From the NCBI RefSeq assembly GCF_000226315.1, contig NC_016026.1:1488001-1552000 (forward strand): 64,000 bases of DNA, written 5' to 3'. The stretch's first letter is position 1. Each line of letters starts with the position of its first letter. This document shows, piece after piece, positions 1-8,174 of this stretch. The position numbers and the translations under genes were made by a program. The DNA comes from Micavibrio aeruginosavorus ARL-13. GTDB lineage: Bacteria > Pseudomonadota > Alphaproteobacteria > Micavibrionales > Micavibrionaceae. A model generated the notes under the pieces. That model did not search any database, was not told where the DNA came from, and saw only the letters and a list, made by a program, of their open reading frames with translations.

Positions 1-367
1 CCAGGGATTCGTAAAATCCCCGCGCGGTTTCACGTGCGTGCATGGTGATGGTTTGGACATTGTTTTTGCGCGCATAGTTTTCAGCGGCAAGAACAAGAAC
101 ACGGCCAATCCCCTGTTTTTGCGCCCTTTCAGCCACAGCCATACGCTTTAACTGAACTGTTGTTCGATTGATCGGGTGCAACAGCAAAGTTCCAACGACC
201 TCCCCGCCCGCCAACGCAGCAAAATGCACATCCGCAATCTCAGCCGCTAACTCTTCTTGCGTGAAATCCAACCCTAACGGAGCGCGCAGAATGGCACGCC
301 GCAAATCCGTTACGGAGTCGTAAAGCGGCGTACCATACGCGACAATCTCGACAGATATCTCGGCCAT
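1..367 (-). CDS. GNAT family N-acetyltransferase (C-terminus cut by window edge)
   Basis: About 122 N-terminal residues are visible, starting MAEISVEIVAYGTPLYDS. The acetyl-CoA loop reads RAQKQGIGR (R/QxxGxG type) and the visible end carries RGFYESLG, which is typical of beta-strand 5 and the following helix in GNAT enzymes. The start ATG lies one base after the stop of the M48 peptidase gene, so the two are probably co-transcribed. The substrate cannot be told. The gene continues beyond base 1. Confidence 0.85.
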   Translation of the reverse strand, partial: MAEISVEIVAYGTPLYDSVTDLRRAILRAPLGLDFTQEELAAEIADVHFAALAGGEVVGTLLLHPINRTTVQLKRMAVAERAQKQGIGRVLVLAAENYARKNNVQTITMHARETARGFYESL

Positions 368-368
368 C

Positions 369-1856
369 CTATTCGACGACGATCTTATACGCCTGCCCGG
401 CCACAACCTTCGCTTCGCCATCCAAACCGTTCAGGGTCAGGAAGCGTTCAACGGTGTAATTATCGGTTTTGGCCATTTTTGCCGACAAGCTGGCAATTGT
501 GTCGCCGGATTTGGCCGTCACGGTTTTAATGCGCAGTGGTTTGATGGATGATTTTTCGGCCTTGGTCATGGACCGCAAGCTGTAGCTCAACTGCTTCAGC
601 CCATCCACCGTGGCAGCATTGGCCTGTGGCGGCCAGGCCATTTGAAAACGATAGACACGGTTGGGCGACCACTGCACGGCCAGCAACTGCACGGTCATCA
701 CCTGATTACCAATCCGGCCAGAGAACTGCCCCGTGGCGGCTGGTTTACCGCCAATACTGAGATTTTCAACATTGGCCAGTTGCTCGCCCCGCATCCATGA
801 CGTGGTCAGGAAGGTCAACGGATCAACACCCGCCGCATTCGCCGCAACATCAAACACCGCAATTGCACCCGTGGACGGGTTGCGGGCAATCACGGAATCC
901 GGATTGTTGATGATGGTGTATCCATCCGGTGCCGTAAATGTCATGTCCAATTCCGGATGCCAGAATGTCTGACCACGCACAAACCCCTGCGCCGCACTGT
1001 CACCATAGATGATGTTGTTAATGGAATTCATATAGGCGTCGCGATTGGTCAGCCCTTCATTCGGCGGATATTGCGCGGCGATGTTCCGCGCATTGGCTAC
1101 ACGTTCCGCCGTTTGCGGGTGGGTGGAGAAATAGCTGAAGCTCTCCCCATTCCCGCCCTTGCCGTGCAGGCGTGCATCCAGCGCGGAATCCATCTGCAGG
1201 CTGGTCAGGAAACGTGCCATTGCACCCGTGTCGTATCCAGCACGGTTGAGGTAGCGAATACCCAGATCATCGGCCTGGCTTTCCTGCCCGCGGGAATAGG
1301 ACGACAGATAAAGCTGGCTGCCCACATTCGCGGCATCGGCGGCACTCTGGCTATCCAGTGCGGCGGCCAGAACAGCAGCGCCCAGCGATGTTACAACGCC
1401 ATGCGAATACCGTTCCGCCGTATGGCGGCCCGTGATGTGCCCAACTTCGTGCGCCAGAACGGCGGCCAGTTCAGCCTCGGAGTTCGCCAGCGCAAGAATG
1501 CCACGCGTCACATATACATACCCGCCCGGCAACGCGAACGCGTTGACCACCGGTGTATCAAGGACGAAGAATTTATATTGAACGTCCGGGCGTTCGGTGT
1601 TGGCGGCCACTTTCTGCCCGACCCGGTTAACATAGGCACTGAGCGCGGAATCGGATACCGTGCCGCCATATTGCTTCATCACCTTTTCATGTTCCTGCGC
1701 CCCGACGGACGCTTCCTGTTGCGGGGACATCAGGGCCGTAAACTGGCTTTCGCCCGTGGCCGGGTTGGTGGAACAACCGGACATCATGGCCCCCAGCCCG
1801 ATCATCAGGGCCACAGCACAGACAGACATAAAAACGGGCTTGAATTGAATCCGCAT
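369..1856 (-). CDS. M48 family zinc metallopeptidase, lipoprotein with C-terminal LysM-like domain
   Basis: A protein of 495 residues. The start at 1856 is chosen because it begins a lipoprotein signal peptide (MRIQFKPVFMSVCAV ... lipobox around MMSGCS) and has GAGGAGA upstream; the frame stays open further upstream, but only over DNA coding on the other strand. The zinc motif HEVGH (in LAHEVGHITGRH) and a downstream acidic segment define an M48 peptidase of the BepA/YfgC/LoiP type, expected to act in outer-membrane protein quality control in the periplasm. The last ~50 residues (AKSGDTIASLSAKM ... LNGL) resemble a LysM motif. Divergent from the SNase-fold gene, only 19 bp apart. The exact substrate is unknown. 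Confidence 0.9.
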   Translation of the reverse strand: MRIQFKPVFMSVCAVALMIGLGAMMSGCSTNPATGESQFTALMSPQQEASVGAQEHEKVMKQYGGTVSDSALSAYVNRVGQKVAANTERPDVQYKFFVLDTPVVNAFALPGGYVYVTRGILALANSEAELAAVLAHEVGHITGRHTAERYSHGVVTSLGAAVLAAALDSQSAADAANVGSQLYLSSYSRGQESQADDLGIRYLNRAGYDTGAMARFLTSLQMDSALDARLHGKGGNGESFSYFSTHPQTAERVANARNIAAQYPPNEGLTNRDAYMNSINNIIYGDSAAQGFVRGQTFWHPELDMTFTAPDGYTIINNPDSVIARNPSTGAIAVFDVAANAAGVDPLTFLTTSWMRGEQLANVENLSIGGKPAATGQFSGRIGNQVMTVQLLAVQWSPNRVYRFQMAWPPQANAATVDGLKQLSYSLRSMTKAEKSSIKPLRIKTVTAKSGDTIASLSAKMAKTDNYTVERFLTLNGLDGEAKVVAGQAYKIVVE

Positions 1857-1875
1857 TGGGGCCACTCTCCTCATC

Positions 1876-2913
1876 ATGAAAAACGCCGTTATTTTAGCCC
1901 TTTTGATCACGTTTGCCACCCCGTTTACGGGGGCACCCGCATGGGCCCAGACATCTGGGAAAATGGGCGCAAATATGGGCAAAAATATGGATCCAAATGT
2001 GGCGTCTTCCGCCCTGCCCCCACAATCATTCAGCCCGCTGGTCGAAACCGGGGCGGGTACGGTAGCTCTCGCCGTGGATGGCCTGCGCCTGACCCTGAAT
2101 GATGGACAGATTGTGGAATTATCCGGCATTGAAATTCCCGGGATGAACGAAATGGGCGCCGCCGATCCCAGCAATTTCCCATTACAGGCCAAACAGGCGC
2201 TGGACCAGCTTTTCGTAAAAGACAAAGATATCATCCTGTATCAAACACGGGACAAGGACACAGGCCGTGTCAACCGCATGGGTCACACGCTGGCCCATGT
2301 CGTGCAGAAACCGGGCAATGTTTGGATTCAATCCTATCTGGTGCGGCAAGGGCTGGCCCGCGTGGCCCCGACCCTGCGCAACCCGGAACTGGCCGACCAG
2401 CTTTATAAAATTGAACAGCAAGCCCGCGATGAAAAACGCGGGATCTGGGCCGATGGATCGGCTTATGCCGTGGTGAAAACGACAGAAGCAATCAACCCGT
2501 CCCCCCGCTTTATCGTGGCCGAGGGCACCGTGGTGAAGGCCGCCATTGTCAGCAACCGCGTCTATCTGAATTTTGGCGATGACTGGAAAAAGGATTTTTC
2601 CGTCGGGGTGGAGCCGGATGTCCGCCGGGCGCTGGCCCGGGCCGGGATCGACCCGCTCCAGCTTCAGGGCAAAACCCTGCGCATACGCGGGTGGGTTCGG
2701 GACTATAACGGCCCGTTTATCGACCTGGAAACCCCCGCCCAGATTGAATTTCCGGACGGTTCAAAACCATTGCCTGCCCCCGGCGGGGCCTTTACAGTAG
2801 AGGCACCGAAAAACCCCGAAACGGATACGGACCAACGCCCCAATGCCGGGATGGACGAAGATAGTCAAAACGACCAGCAAGCCCCCGCGCGTTCCGGCCC
2901 CGTCCGCGAATGA
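1876..2913 (+). CDS. exported SNase-fold (thermonuclease-like) protein
   Basis: A protein of 345 residues with a Sec signal peptide (MKNAVILALLITFATPF ... AWA). Residues ~60-200 look like the OB-fold of staphylococcal nuclease homologues: a VELSGIEIPG start, then GHTLAHVV, W, SYLVRQGLARVAP and ARDEKRGIWAD. A second OB-like part (VAEGTVVKAAIVSNRVYLNFG ... LRIRGWVRDYNGP) follows. The family's Arg/Glu catalytic residues are not clearly present, so nuclease activity is not assured. The tail is low-complexity and acidic. No good Shine-Dalgarno precedes the ATG. The 3' end overlaps the next gene by 71 bp, suggesting coupled translation. Confidence 0.75.
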   Translation: MKNAVILALLITFATPFTGAPAWAQTSGKMGANMGKNMDPNVASSALPPQSFSPLVETGAGTVALAVDGLRLTLNDGQIVELSGIEIPGMNEMGAADPSNFPLQAKQALDQLFVKDKDIILYQTRDKDTGRVNRMGHTLAHVVQKPGNVWIQSYLVRQGLARVAPTLRNPELADQLYKIEQQARDEKRGIWADGSAYAVVKTTEAINPSPRFIVAEGTVVKAAIVSNRVYLNFGDDWKKDFSVGVEPDVRRALARAGIDPLQLQGKTLRIRGWVRDYNGPFIDLETPAQIEFPDGSKPLPAPGGAFTVEAPKNPETDTDQRPNAGMDEDSQNDQQAPARSGPVRE

Positions 2914-3871
2914 GCGGCAGCCGCCGCTGTTCGACCTCTATCCGCCGATCGCGCCGTACTCCAGTGGTTTTCTGGCGGTTGATGACACCCACAACCTGTA
3001 TTGGGAACAAAGCGGCAATCCCGATGGTGTGCCCATCGTTCTTTTGCATGGCGGCCCCGGTGCTGGCGCAACGCCAACGCATCGCCGGTTTTTCGATCCC
3101 GCGCATTATCGCATTATTATTTTCGACCAACGTGGCGCGGGGCGATCAACGCCGCTGGGCTGCACCGACAATAACAACCTGCCCCATCTTGTCGACGACA
3201 TTGAAAAACTGCGCACGCGGTTAAACATTGAACGTTGGCATATTTTTGGTGGTTCATGGGGTAGCACGCTGGCCATGGCCTATGCCGCAGCCCATCCGAA
3301 ACGCTGCATCAGCCTTGTCCTGCGCGGTATCTTCCTGATGGAAGCGGATGAGGTGGAATGGTTCCTGTACGGCATGCGCATGATTTTCCCGGAAGCGTGG
3401 GAACGGTTCGTATCCATCATTCCGGAGCATGAACGCGGCGATTTGCTGAACGCCTATCACAAACGCCTGAATGGCGATGACAAGGTCGCGCAGATGGAAG
3501 CGGCCTTGCGGTGGGCGTTGTATGAGGGAGCCTGCGCCTCCCTGCTCCCGCACCATGAAACATTGACCAGCGATGATCAACGCAACCACGCGCTCGCGCT
3601 CGCGTTGCTGGAATGCCATTACTTCAAACATAACGTCATTCCACCGGACCAAAGCCTGATGAAATCCATTCCGGTTTTGCGCAACATTCCGACGACCATC
3701 GTGCATGGGCGGTATGATGTGATTTGCCCAATCCGCAAGGCGTACGATTTACACTTGCTCTGGCCCGAAGCCGATTATGTCGTTGTGCCCGATGGCGGAC
3801 ATTCCGCCATGGACCCCGCCATCCGATCCCGTTTGATCGAGGCGGTCGAACATGCAAAAACACTGCGTTAA
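2843..3871 (+). CDS. pip: proline iminopeptidase (alpha/beta hydrolase, S33)
   Basis: A protein of 342 residues that removes N-terminal proline from peptides in the cytoplasm. Family marks are HGGPGAG (oxyanion hole), FDQRGAGRS, the nucleophile elbow GGSWGS, the late Asp region HGRYDVICP and the catalytic His in DGGHSAMDP. All three triad members are present and the length suits the family. Its first ~35 residues overlap the previous gene, so the true start may be a little downstream. It is followed closely by pgk on the same strand. Confidence 0.92.
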   Translation: MPGWTKIVKTTSKPPRVPAPSANERQPPLFDLYPPIAPYSSGFLAVDDTHNLYWEQSGNPDGVPIVLLHGGPGAGATPTHRRFFDPAHYRIIIFDQRGAGRSTPLGCTDNNNLPHLVDDIEKLRTRLNIERWHIFGGSWGSTLAMAYAAAHPKRCISLVLRGIFLMEADEVEWFLYGMRMIFPEAWERFVSIIPEHERGDLLNAYHKRLNGDDKVAQMEAALRWALYEGACASLLPHHETLTSDDQRNHALALALLECHYFKHNVIPPDQSLMKSIPVLRNIPTTIVHGRYDVICPIRKAYDLHLLWPEADYVVVPDGGHSAMDPAIRSRLIEAVEHAKTLR

Positions 3872-3891
3872 CCGTGATAGAGGAAAACAAA

Positions 3892-5094
3892 ATGACATTT
3901 AAAACCATTCGTAACATTGATGTTAAAAACAAACGCGTGTTATTGCGCGCCGATTTGAACGTTCCGGCCAAGGACGGCGTGGTCACCGACACAACCCGTA
4001 TTGACCGCCTGAAACCCACAATTGACGCGCTGACCGCTGCGGGCGCAAAAGTCATCATTCTGTCCCACTTTGGCCGACCAAAGGGTGTGACGCCTGAATT
4101 TTCCCTGCGTTTCATTGTTCCGGCGCTGGAAAAATCGTGGGGCCATGATGTCGATTTTGCCGATGATTGCATTGGCGCAGATGTTGAAAAGATTATTGGC
4201 GATTTGCAGGCTGGTGAAATCCTGTTGTTGGAAAACGTACGATTCCATGCGGGTGAGGAAAAGAACGATCCGGCCTTCACCGCTGCTTTGGCGAAACTGG
4301 GCGATATCTATGTGAATGATGCGTTTTCCGCCGCGCACCGCGCCCATTCATCGACCGAAGGGTTGGCGCATCACCTGCCCACCGCCGCCGGATTGTTGAT
4401 GGAAGCGGAACTGAACGCCCTGAACGCCGCGCTGGAAAGCCCGGAACGCCCTGTGGCCGCGATTGTCGGCGGTGCGAAAATTTCGACGAAGCTGGAATTG
4501 CTGGGCAATCTGGTGGAGAAAGCCGATCTGCTGATCCTCGGTGGTGGCATGGCCAACACGTTCCTGCACGCCATGGGCGTGGACATGAAAAAATCGCTGT
4601 GCGAACACGACATGGCGGAACAAGCCCGTGAGATTATCGAGAAAGCGGTTGATCGCCGTTGCGATTTGATCCTGCCCGTTGATGGCGTCTGGGCCACGGC
4701 CTTTGCCGCCAATGCCGAACACGGCGCATGTGACATGGAATCCATCCCCGATGGCACCATGGTTCTGGATGTGGGTCCGGCCAGCGTGGAAATGCTGAAA
4801 AAACGCCTGCTGGATGTAAAAACGATTGTCTGGAACGGCCCGCTGGGTGCGTTTGAAATTGAACCGTTTGACGCGGGCACCGTTGCATTGGCAAAATTCG
4901 TCGCCGATCACACGGATCTGGGCACCTTTGTTTCCGTGGCCGGTGGCGGCGATACCGTCGCCGCACTGGAACATGCGGGGGTGATCGATAACTTCACCTA
5001 TATCTCCACCGCGGGCGGCGCCTTCCTGGAATGGATGGAGGGCAAAACCTTGCCCGGCGTTGCGGCGTTGAGCGTGAACAAGAAAGCGGCGTAA
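3892..5094 (+). CDS. pgk: phosphoglycerate kinase
   Basis: A protein of 400 residues, the normal size. It catalyses ATP formation from 1,3-bisphosphoglycerate in glycolysis, or the reverse in gluconeogenesis. Signatures seen: VLLRADLNVP, LSHFGRPKG, LLLENVRFH, GAKISTKLELL, VWNGPLGAFE and the C-terminal nucleotide loop VAGGGDTVAAL. The start is ATG 3892 (MTFKTIRNIDV) with AGAGGAAAA upstream; the frame is open further upstream but that part overlaps the proline iminopeptidase gene. The usual alphaproteobacterial partner gap is not adjacent here. Confidence 0.97.
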   Translation: MTFKTIRNIDVKNKRVLLRADLNVPAKDGVVTDTTRIDRLKPTIDALTAAGAKVIILSHFGRPKGVTPEFSLRFIVPALEKSWGHDVDFADDCIGADVEKIIGDLQAGEILLLENVRFHAGEEKNDPAFTAALAKLGDIYVNDAFSAAHRAHSSTEGLAHHLPTAAGLLMEAELNALNAALESPERPVAAIVGGAKISTKLELLGNLVEKADLLILGGGMANTFLHAMGVDMKKSLCEHDMAEQAREIIEKAVDRRCDLILPVDGVWATAFAANAEHGACDMESIPDGTMVLDVGPASVEMLKKRLLDVKTIVWNGPLGAFEIEPFDAGTVALAKFVADHTDLGTFVSVAGGGDTVAALEHAGVIDNFTYISTAGGAFLEWMEGKTLPGVAALSVNKKAA

Positions 5095-5108
5095 GACGTT
5101 TCACTGTT

Positions 5109-5142
5109 CCCTCTCCCATAGGGAGAGGGTTAGGGTGAGGGG
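5109..5142. repeat. family B repeat core (CCCTCTCCC hairpin)
   Basis: CCCTCTCCC-atag-GGAGAGGG forms a hairpin, followed by TTAGGGTGAGGGG. The same core recurs at 21867-21901 and, as part of a longer element, at 30052-30210 and 31540-31692. It lies in the gap after pgk. Confidence 0.7.
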
Positions 5143-5157
5143 TTTATAGGAACGCAG

Positions 5158-5191
5158 AAAAAACCCCGGACATCCATCCGGGGTTTTTTAT
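5158..5191. terminator. bidirectional intrinsic terminator between pgk and DUF2336 gene
   Basis: An inverted repeat AAAAAACCCCGGA-catcca-TCCGGGGTTTTTT has A/T runs on both sides, so it can stop transcription from both convergent genes. Confidence 0.9.
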
Positions 5192-5212
5192 TTCCGTTTC
5201 AAGAGAAATCGT

Positions 5213-6367
5213 TTAGCGGCTCATGCCCATCATGCCCTGCGCCGATGTGACCGTCACCTTGTCATAGGCGCGAATGGCGGAGAGCAATTCGCTTTGATCA
5301 ATAATGCGGTCTGCACTGCGCACACGCTGGGTCAGCATATAGAACCGCGTCATATCGGTTTTCTGCACACCCAACGCCTTGCACGCAACGGCCAGACGAT
5401 GGCCGCCTGATTCCGAGATCATATCGTGAATGGTGCGCACATCCATGCCCGAATATTCGGCGAACATGGCGATAAAGGATGCGTATTGACCGCGTTGTAA
5501 CGTGTCCATCATCGTGTTCACGCTCAAACGGCCTTTTTCCTTGTACGCCTTGGCCGCCGCAATCATGCTGGCCCCCGGCATAAAGGCGGGCATATCCACC
5601 GGACGTGTAGCAGAGGCGATTGCCTCGCCAAATTCCAGCATCACATCATCGACCGCATCCGCAGCGGGACCAGCAAAGGCCCCGAAATAATCGCGGATGT
5701 AATGTTTTAGTTCGGCCCCGACCACGCTGTACAAACGGCGCGCGATGTCTTCAGGCAATTCCTGGCGCATCAGAAGCGGTTTGGCCAGATCTTCGTGATC
5801 CGGAACCATTTCGCCAATCACGCTCATCGCATGAACCGGTAATTGAATGGCGTTGTTACGAACCAACACACCCGCCGTCGGAAAATCGCGTGTATCCGCC
5901 AGCACGTTGATCAATTGCTCGCTCATCCCCCGGCGACCGGCAATCGCCTGCCAGTAGGCGGACGTTTTTGCTTTAATGATGTACAGCAAATCCATATCGC
6001 TCAGGACGTTGCTTTTTTTCAGCACCGGCGCGGCGACGGAAATGTCATCATTTGCCAAATGCAACGCAACGCGCAATGGGACAGTGTCGATGACCGACAG
6101 ACGTTCGGACAACGCTTCGCGCAAATCTTTCTCCGCCTGACGCATCAGGCTGATCAATACATCGGAAATCAGTTCTTTTTCCCGCGGGGCCAGTTCGGCC
6201 TCCAGCAGTTCGGCGACCGCGCTGGTCAGCTCGGCCCGCGCCAGCGGCGTATCATCCGTGGCCAGCTCATAAAGCTTATGGCTGTCATACAGGCGCACCA
6301 GAAGCGGTGCCACTTTTGGCGATTTTTCGAATAAACGCGAATCCATGAGTTCCCTCAACCCGATCAT
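5213..6367 (-). CDS. DUF2336 domain-containing protein
   Basis: A protein of 384 residues, mostly alpha-helical, matching the DUF2336 family of alphaproteobacteria (RREALSERLS-like repeats: DLREALSERLS, APVLKKSNVLSDMDLLYIIK, LVRNNAIQLPVHAMSVI). The family consists of HEAT-like repeat proteins without a fixed function. The start is set at ATG 6367 (MIGLRELMDSRLF), six bases after CAGGTG; a GTG three codons upstream is the alternative. No transmembrane segment or signal peptide is seen. It stands alone, convergent with pgk. Confidence 0.8.
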   Translation of the reverse strand: MIGLRELMDSRLFEKSPKVAPLLVRLYDSHKLYELATDDTPLARAELTSAVAELLEAELAPREKELISDVLISLMRQAEKDLREALSERLSVIDTVPLRVALHLANDDISVAAPVLKKSNVLSDMDLLYIIKAKTSAYWQAIAGRRGMSEQLINVLADTRDFPTAGVLVRNNAIQLPVHAMSVIGEMVPDHEDLAKPLLMRQELPEDIARRLYSVVGAELKHYIRDYFGAFAGPAADAVDDVMLEFGEAIASATRPVDMPAFMPGASMIAAAKAYKEKGRLSVNTMMDTLQRGQYASFIAMFAEYSGMDVRTIHDMISESGGHRLAVACKALGVQKTDMTRFYMLTQRVRSADRIIDQSELLSAIRAYDKVTVTSAQGMMGMSR

Positions 6368-6602
6368 CACAAACACCTGTCAAAACGGCCTCTTCCTGTA
6401 TGGAAGACGCCTGTTTCACCGCCAAATAACCAAGCATTTGTTTTGATTAACATTTTTGACTTGGCTGCCTGTTCCAACCTCTACCGGGCCGGATTCGGGC
6501 AACACACCCCACAGCACCCAATCTGCGCGCAAAAGGTTTAGATTAAGTTAAATTGCGAATCCGCCCTGCCCCAAAGGATGTGGGCTAAAAAGGACATGCT
6601 TT

Positions 6603-6622
6603 CTTAAGCAATTCGGCTTAAG
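6603..6622 (+). promoter_or_regulatory. perfect 7-bp inverted repeat in the leader of the 96-aa gene
   Basis: CTTAAGC-aattcg-GCTTAAG lies 38 bp before the start codon at 6660. It could be an operator or an mRNA 5' hairpin. No protein is known to bind it here. Confidence 0.45.
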
Positions 6623-6659
6623 ATAAGAGAGGTTTTATTTTCAATATTGGGGACGCCTT

Positions 6660-6950
6660 ATGGCCATTAACCCGCTGGGCAATTATGCCAGCCAACAAAT
6701 CAACAACCCGTTCACCGCCCGCAGCGATGAACAGGCCCGGATCAATGACCGGGATCAGGACCGCCAGCGCGAAGCCACCGAAACCCGCCGTTCGGGGACG
6801 GAAGCCGCAGAAACACAACGGTCCGAGGCCCGGAATAACGGGTCGAGCCAGAATCGGGATAACGAGGTGCGCCAAGCCGCAGACACACGGGATGAAAGCA
6901 CCTCACCCCGACGCCAGGAACGCGGGAGTGTCCTGGACATCTCCGTCTAA
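6660..6950 (+). CDS. small, charged, probably disordered protein of unknown function
   Basis: A protein of 96 residues. After a short start (MAINPLGNYASQQINNPF) it is almost entirely Arg, Glu, Asp, Asn, Gln, Ser and Thr, with no hydrophobic core, so intrinsic disorder is likely. GGGGA sits six bases before the ATG, and a strong terminator follows at 6983-7014, so it looks like a separate expressed unit. I do not recognise a family. Confidence 0.65.
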   Translation: MAINPLGNYASQQINNPFTARSDEQARINDRDQDRQREATETRRSGTEAAETQRSEARNNGSSQNRDNEVRQAADTRDESTSPRRQERGSVLDISV

Positions 6951-6982
6951 GTGTCTTTCAAGTCTTAACTTGGGCTTTTACG

Positions 6983-7014
6983 CGGCGTCCTTTTCTGGAC
7001 GCCGTTTTGTTTTG
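6983..7014 (+). terminator. intrinsic terminator after the 96-aa gene
   Basis: CGGCGTCC-ttttct-GGACGCCG is followed by TTTTGTTTTG. It sits 33 bp after the stop codon and just before kynA. Confidence 0.85.
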
Positions 7015-7066
7015 TGCAACGCCACAGCCCTAGACACACCCAGACGGGCGCGGCACACTGCCCCGT

Positions 7067-8170
7067 ATGACACAGGACAAGACAAAAAACTGGGACCAGT
7101 ACGGGGAATACCTCGCCCTCGATACGCTGCTCGACATTCAAAAACCGTGGAGCGCCGATAAGGCCACGGGCGCGTTCGCGCATGATGAAATGTTGTTCAT
7201 CATCTTCCACCAGACCTATGAGCTCTGGTTCAAGCAAATCCTGTTTGAATTGGATGATGTACAAATGCGGCTGGGCCGCCCGGTGGTGGATGATTGCGAT
7301 ATGCAGCCGATCGTCAAACACCTGCACCGCGTTGTTGAAATCCTGCGCCTGCTGGTGCGGCAACTCGATATTCTTGAAACCATGACGCCGCAGGACTTCA
7401 CGGATTTCCGCGACCATCTGAAAACCGCATCGGGGTTCCAGAGTTTGCAATTCCGCCTGATTGAAACGCGCCTTGGCCTGCGTCGTGAGGATCGGTTGCT
7501 GTTCAACCATTGCCAATATGATGCGGGATATTGCCCGGCATCGCAAACCGCCATCAATACGGCGGAACATGAAACCACTCTGTTCGACCAGATCGACAAA
7601 TGGCTGGCCCGCACACCGTTTGTGGACCGGGATGATTATAAATTCTGGGATTCATACCGCGCTGCCGTGCACACCATGCTGGACGGGCGCGAAGCCATGG
7701 CCCGCCATGCGGTGGATGGTGATATTCTGGACCGCGAACTGGCCGCCATTGCCCGCAACCGCACGAAATTCGACAGCATCTTTAACAAGGATGCGGATAC
7801 GTCATCCTCCCCATCTTCTTCGTGGCGCCTGTCGTGGCGCGCGTTACAGGCCGCATTGTTCATCACCGTTTATAAAACCGAACCCGCGTTGCAAGGCCCC
7901 GCCAGCCTGCTGGGCCACATCATGGATATTGATGCCGCCATGTCGCAATGGCGGTACCGCCATGCTTTGATGGTTCAGCGCATGGTCGGCATGAATGTCG
8001 GCACTGGCGGGTCCGCCGGATATGGATACCTCATGCAGACATTGGAAAAGCACCGGATTTTCACCGATCTTTTCGCCCTCTCCACCTACCTGATCCCCAG
8101 CCACGCGCGCCCGCCGTTGCCCCAAACGATCAGCAACCAGATGGGATACCGCTATGGCACCACGGGATAA
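7067..8170 (+). CDS. kynA: tryptophan 2,3-dioxygenase
   Basis: A protein of 367 residues. This haem enzyme opens the indole ring of L-tryptophan with O2 to give N-formylkynurenine, the first step of tryptophan breakdown. Family marks are YGEYLALDTLLDIQKPWS, HDEMLFIIFHQTYELWFKQ (the catalytic His and substrate contacts), SGFQSLQFRLIE, a C-terminal haem-binding His in WRYRHALMVQRM and the GTGGSAGYGYL loop. An insertion of Ser residues near SSSPSSSWR lies in a surface loop. The end overlaps the first possible start of the next gene, suggesting an operon with the kynureninase-like enzyme. Confidence 0.96.
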   Translation: MTQDKTKNWDQYGEYLALDTLLDIQKPWSADKATGAFAHDEMLFIIFHQTYELWFKQILFELDDVQMRLGRPVVDDCDMQPIVKHLHRVVEILRLLVRQLDILETMTPQDFTDFRDHLKTASGFQSLQFRLIETRLGLRREDRLLFNHCQYDAGYCPASQTAINTAEHETTLFDQIDKWLARTPFVDRDDYKFWDSYRAAVHTMLDGREAMARHAVDGDILDRELAAIARNRTKFDSIFNKDADTSSSPSSSWRLSWRALQAALFITVYKTEPALQGPASLLGHIMDIDAAMSQWRYRHALMVQRMVGMNVGTGGSAGYGYLMQTLEKHRIFTDLFALSTYLIPSHARPPLPQTISNQMGYRYGTTG

Positions 8171-8174
8171 TGGT

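Noticed and set aside
957-2102. Open frame of 381 codons on the plus strand over the M48 gene
   Set aside because: It is the antisense shadow of a well-recognised gene, rich in Arg/His/Gly, with no domain.
1857-2234. 5' extension of the M48 peptidase frame to 2234
   Set aside because: It is antisense to the SNase-fold gene. The lipoprotein signal and a good ribosome site place the start at 1856.
5109-5142. Family B core as the pgk terminator
   Set aside because: It lacks a T-run, and a better terminator lies at 5158-5191; the same core recurs in other gaps, so it is treated as a repeat.
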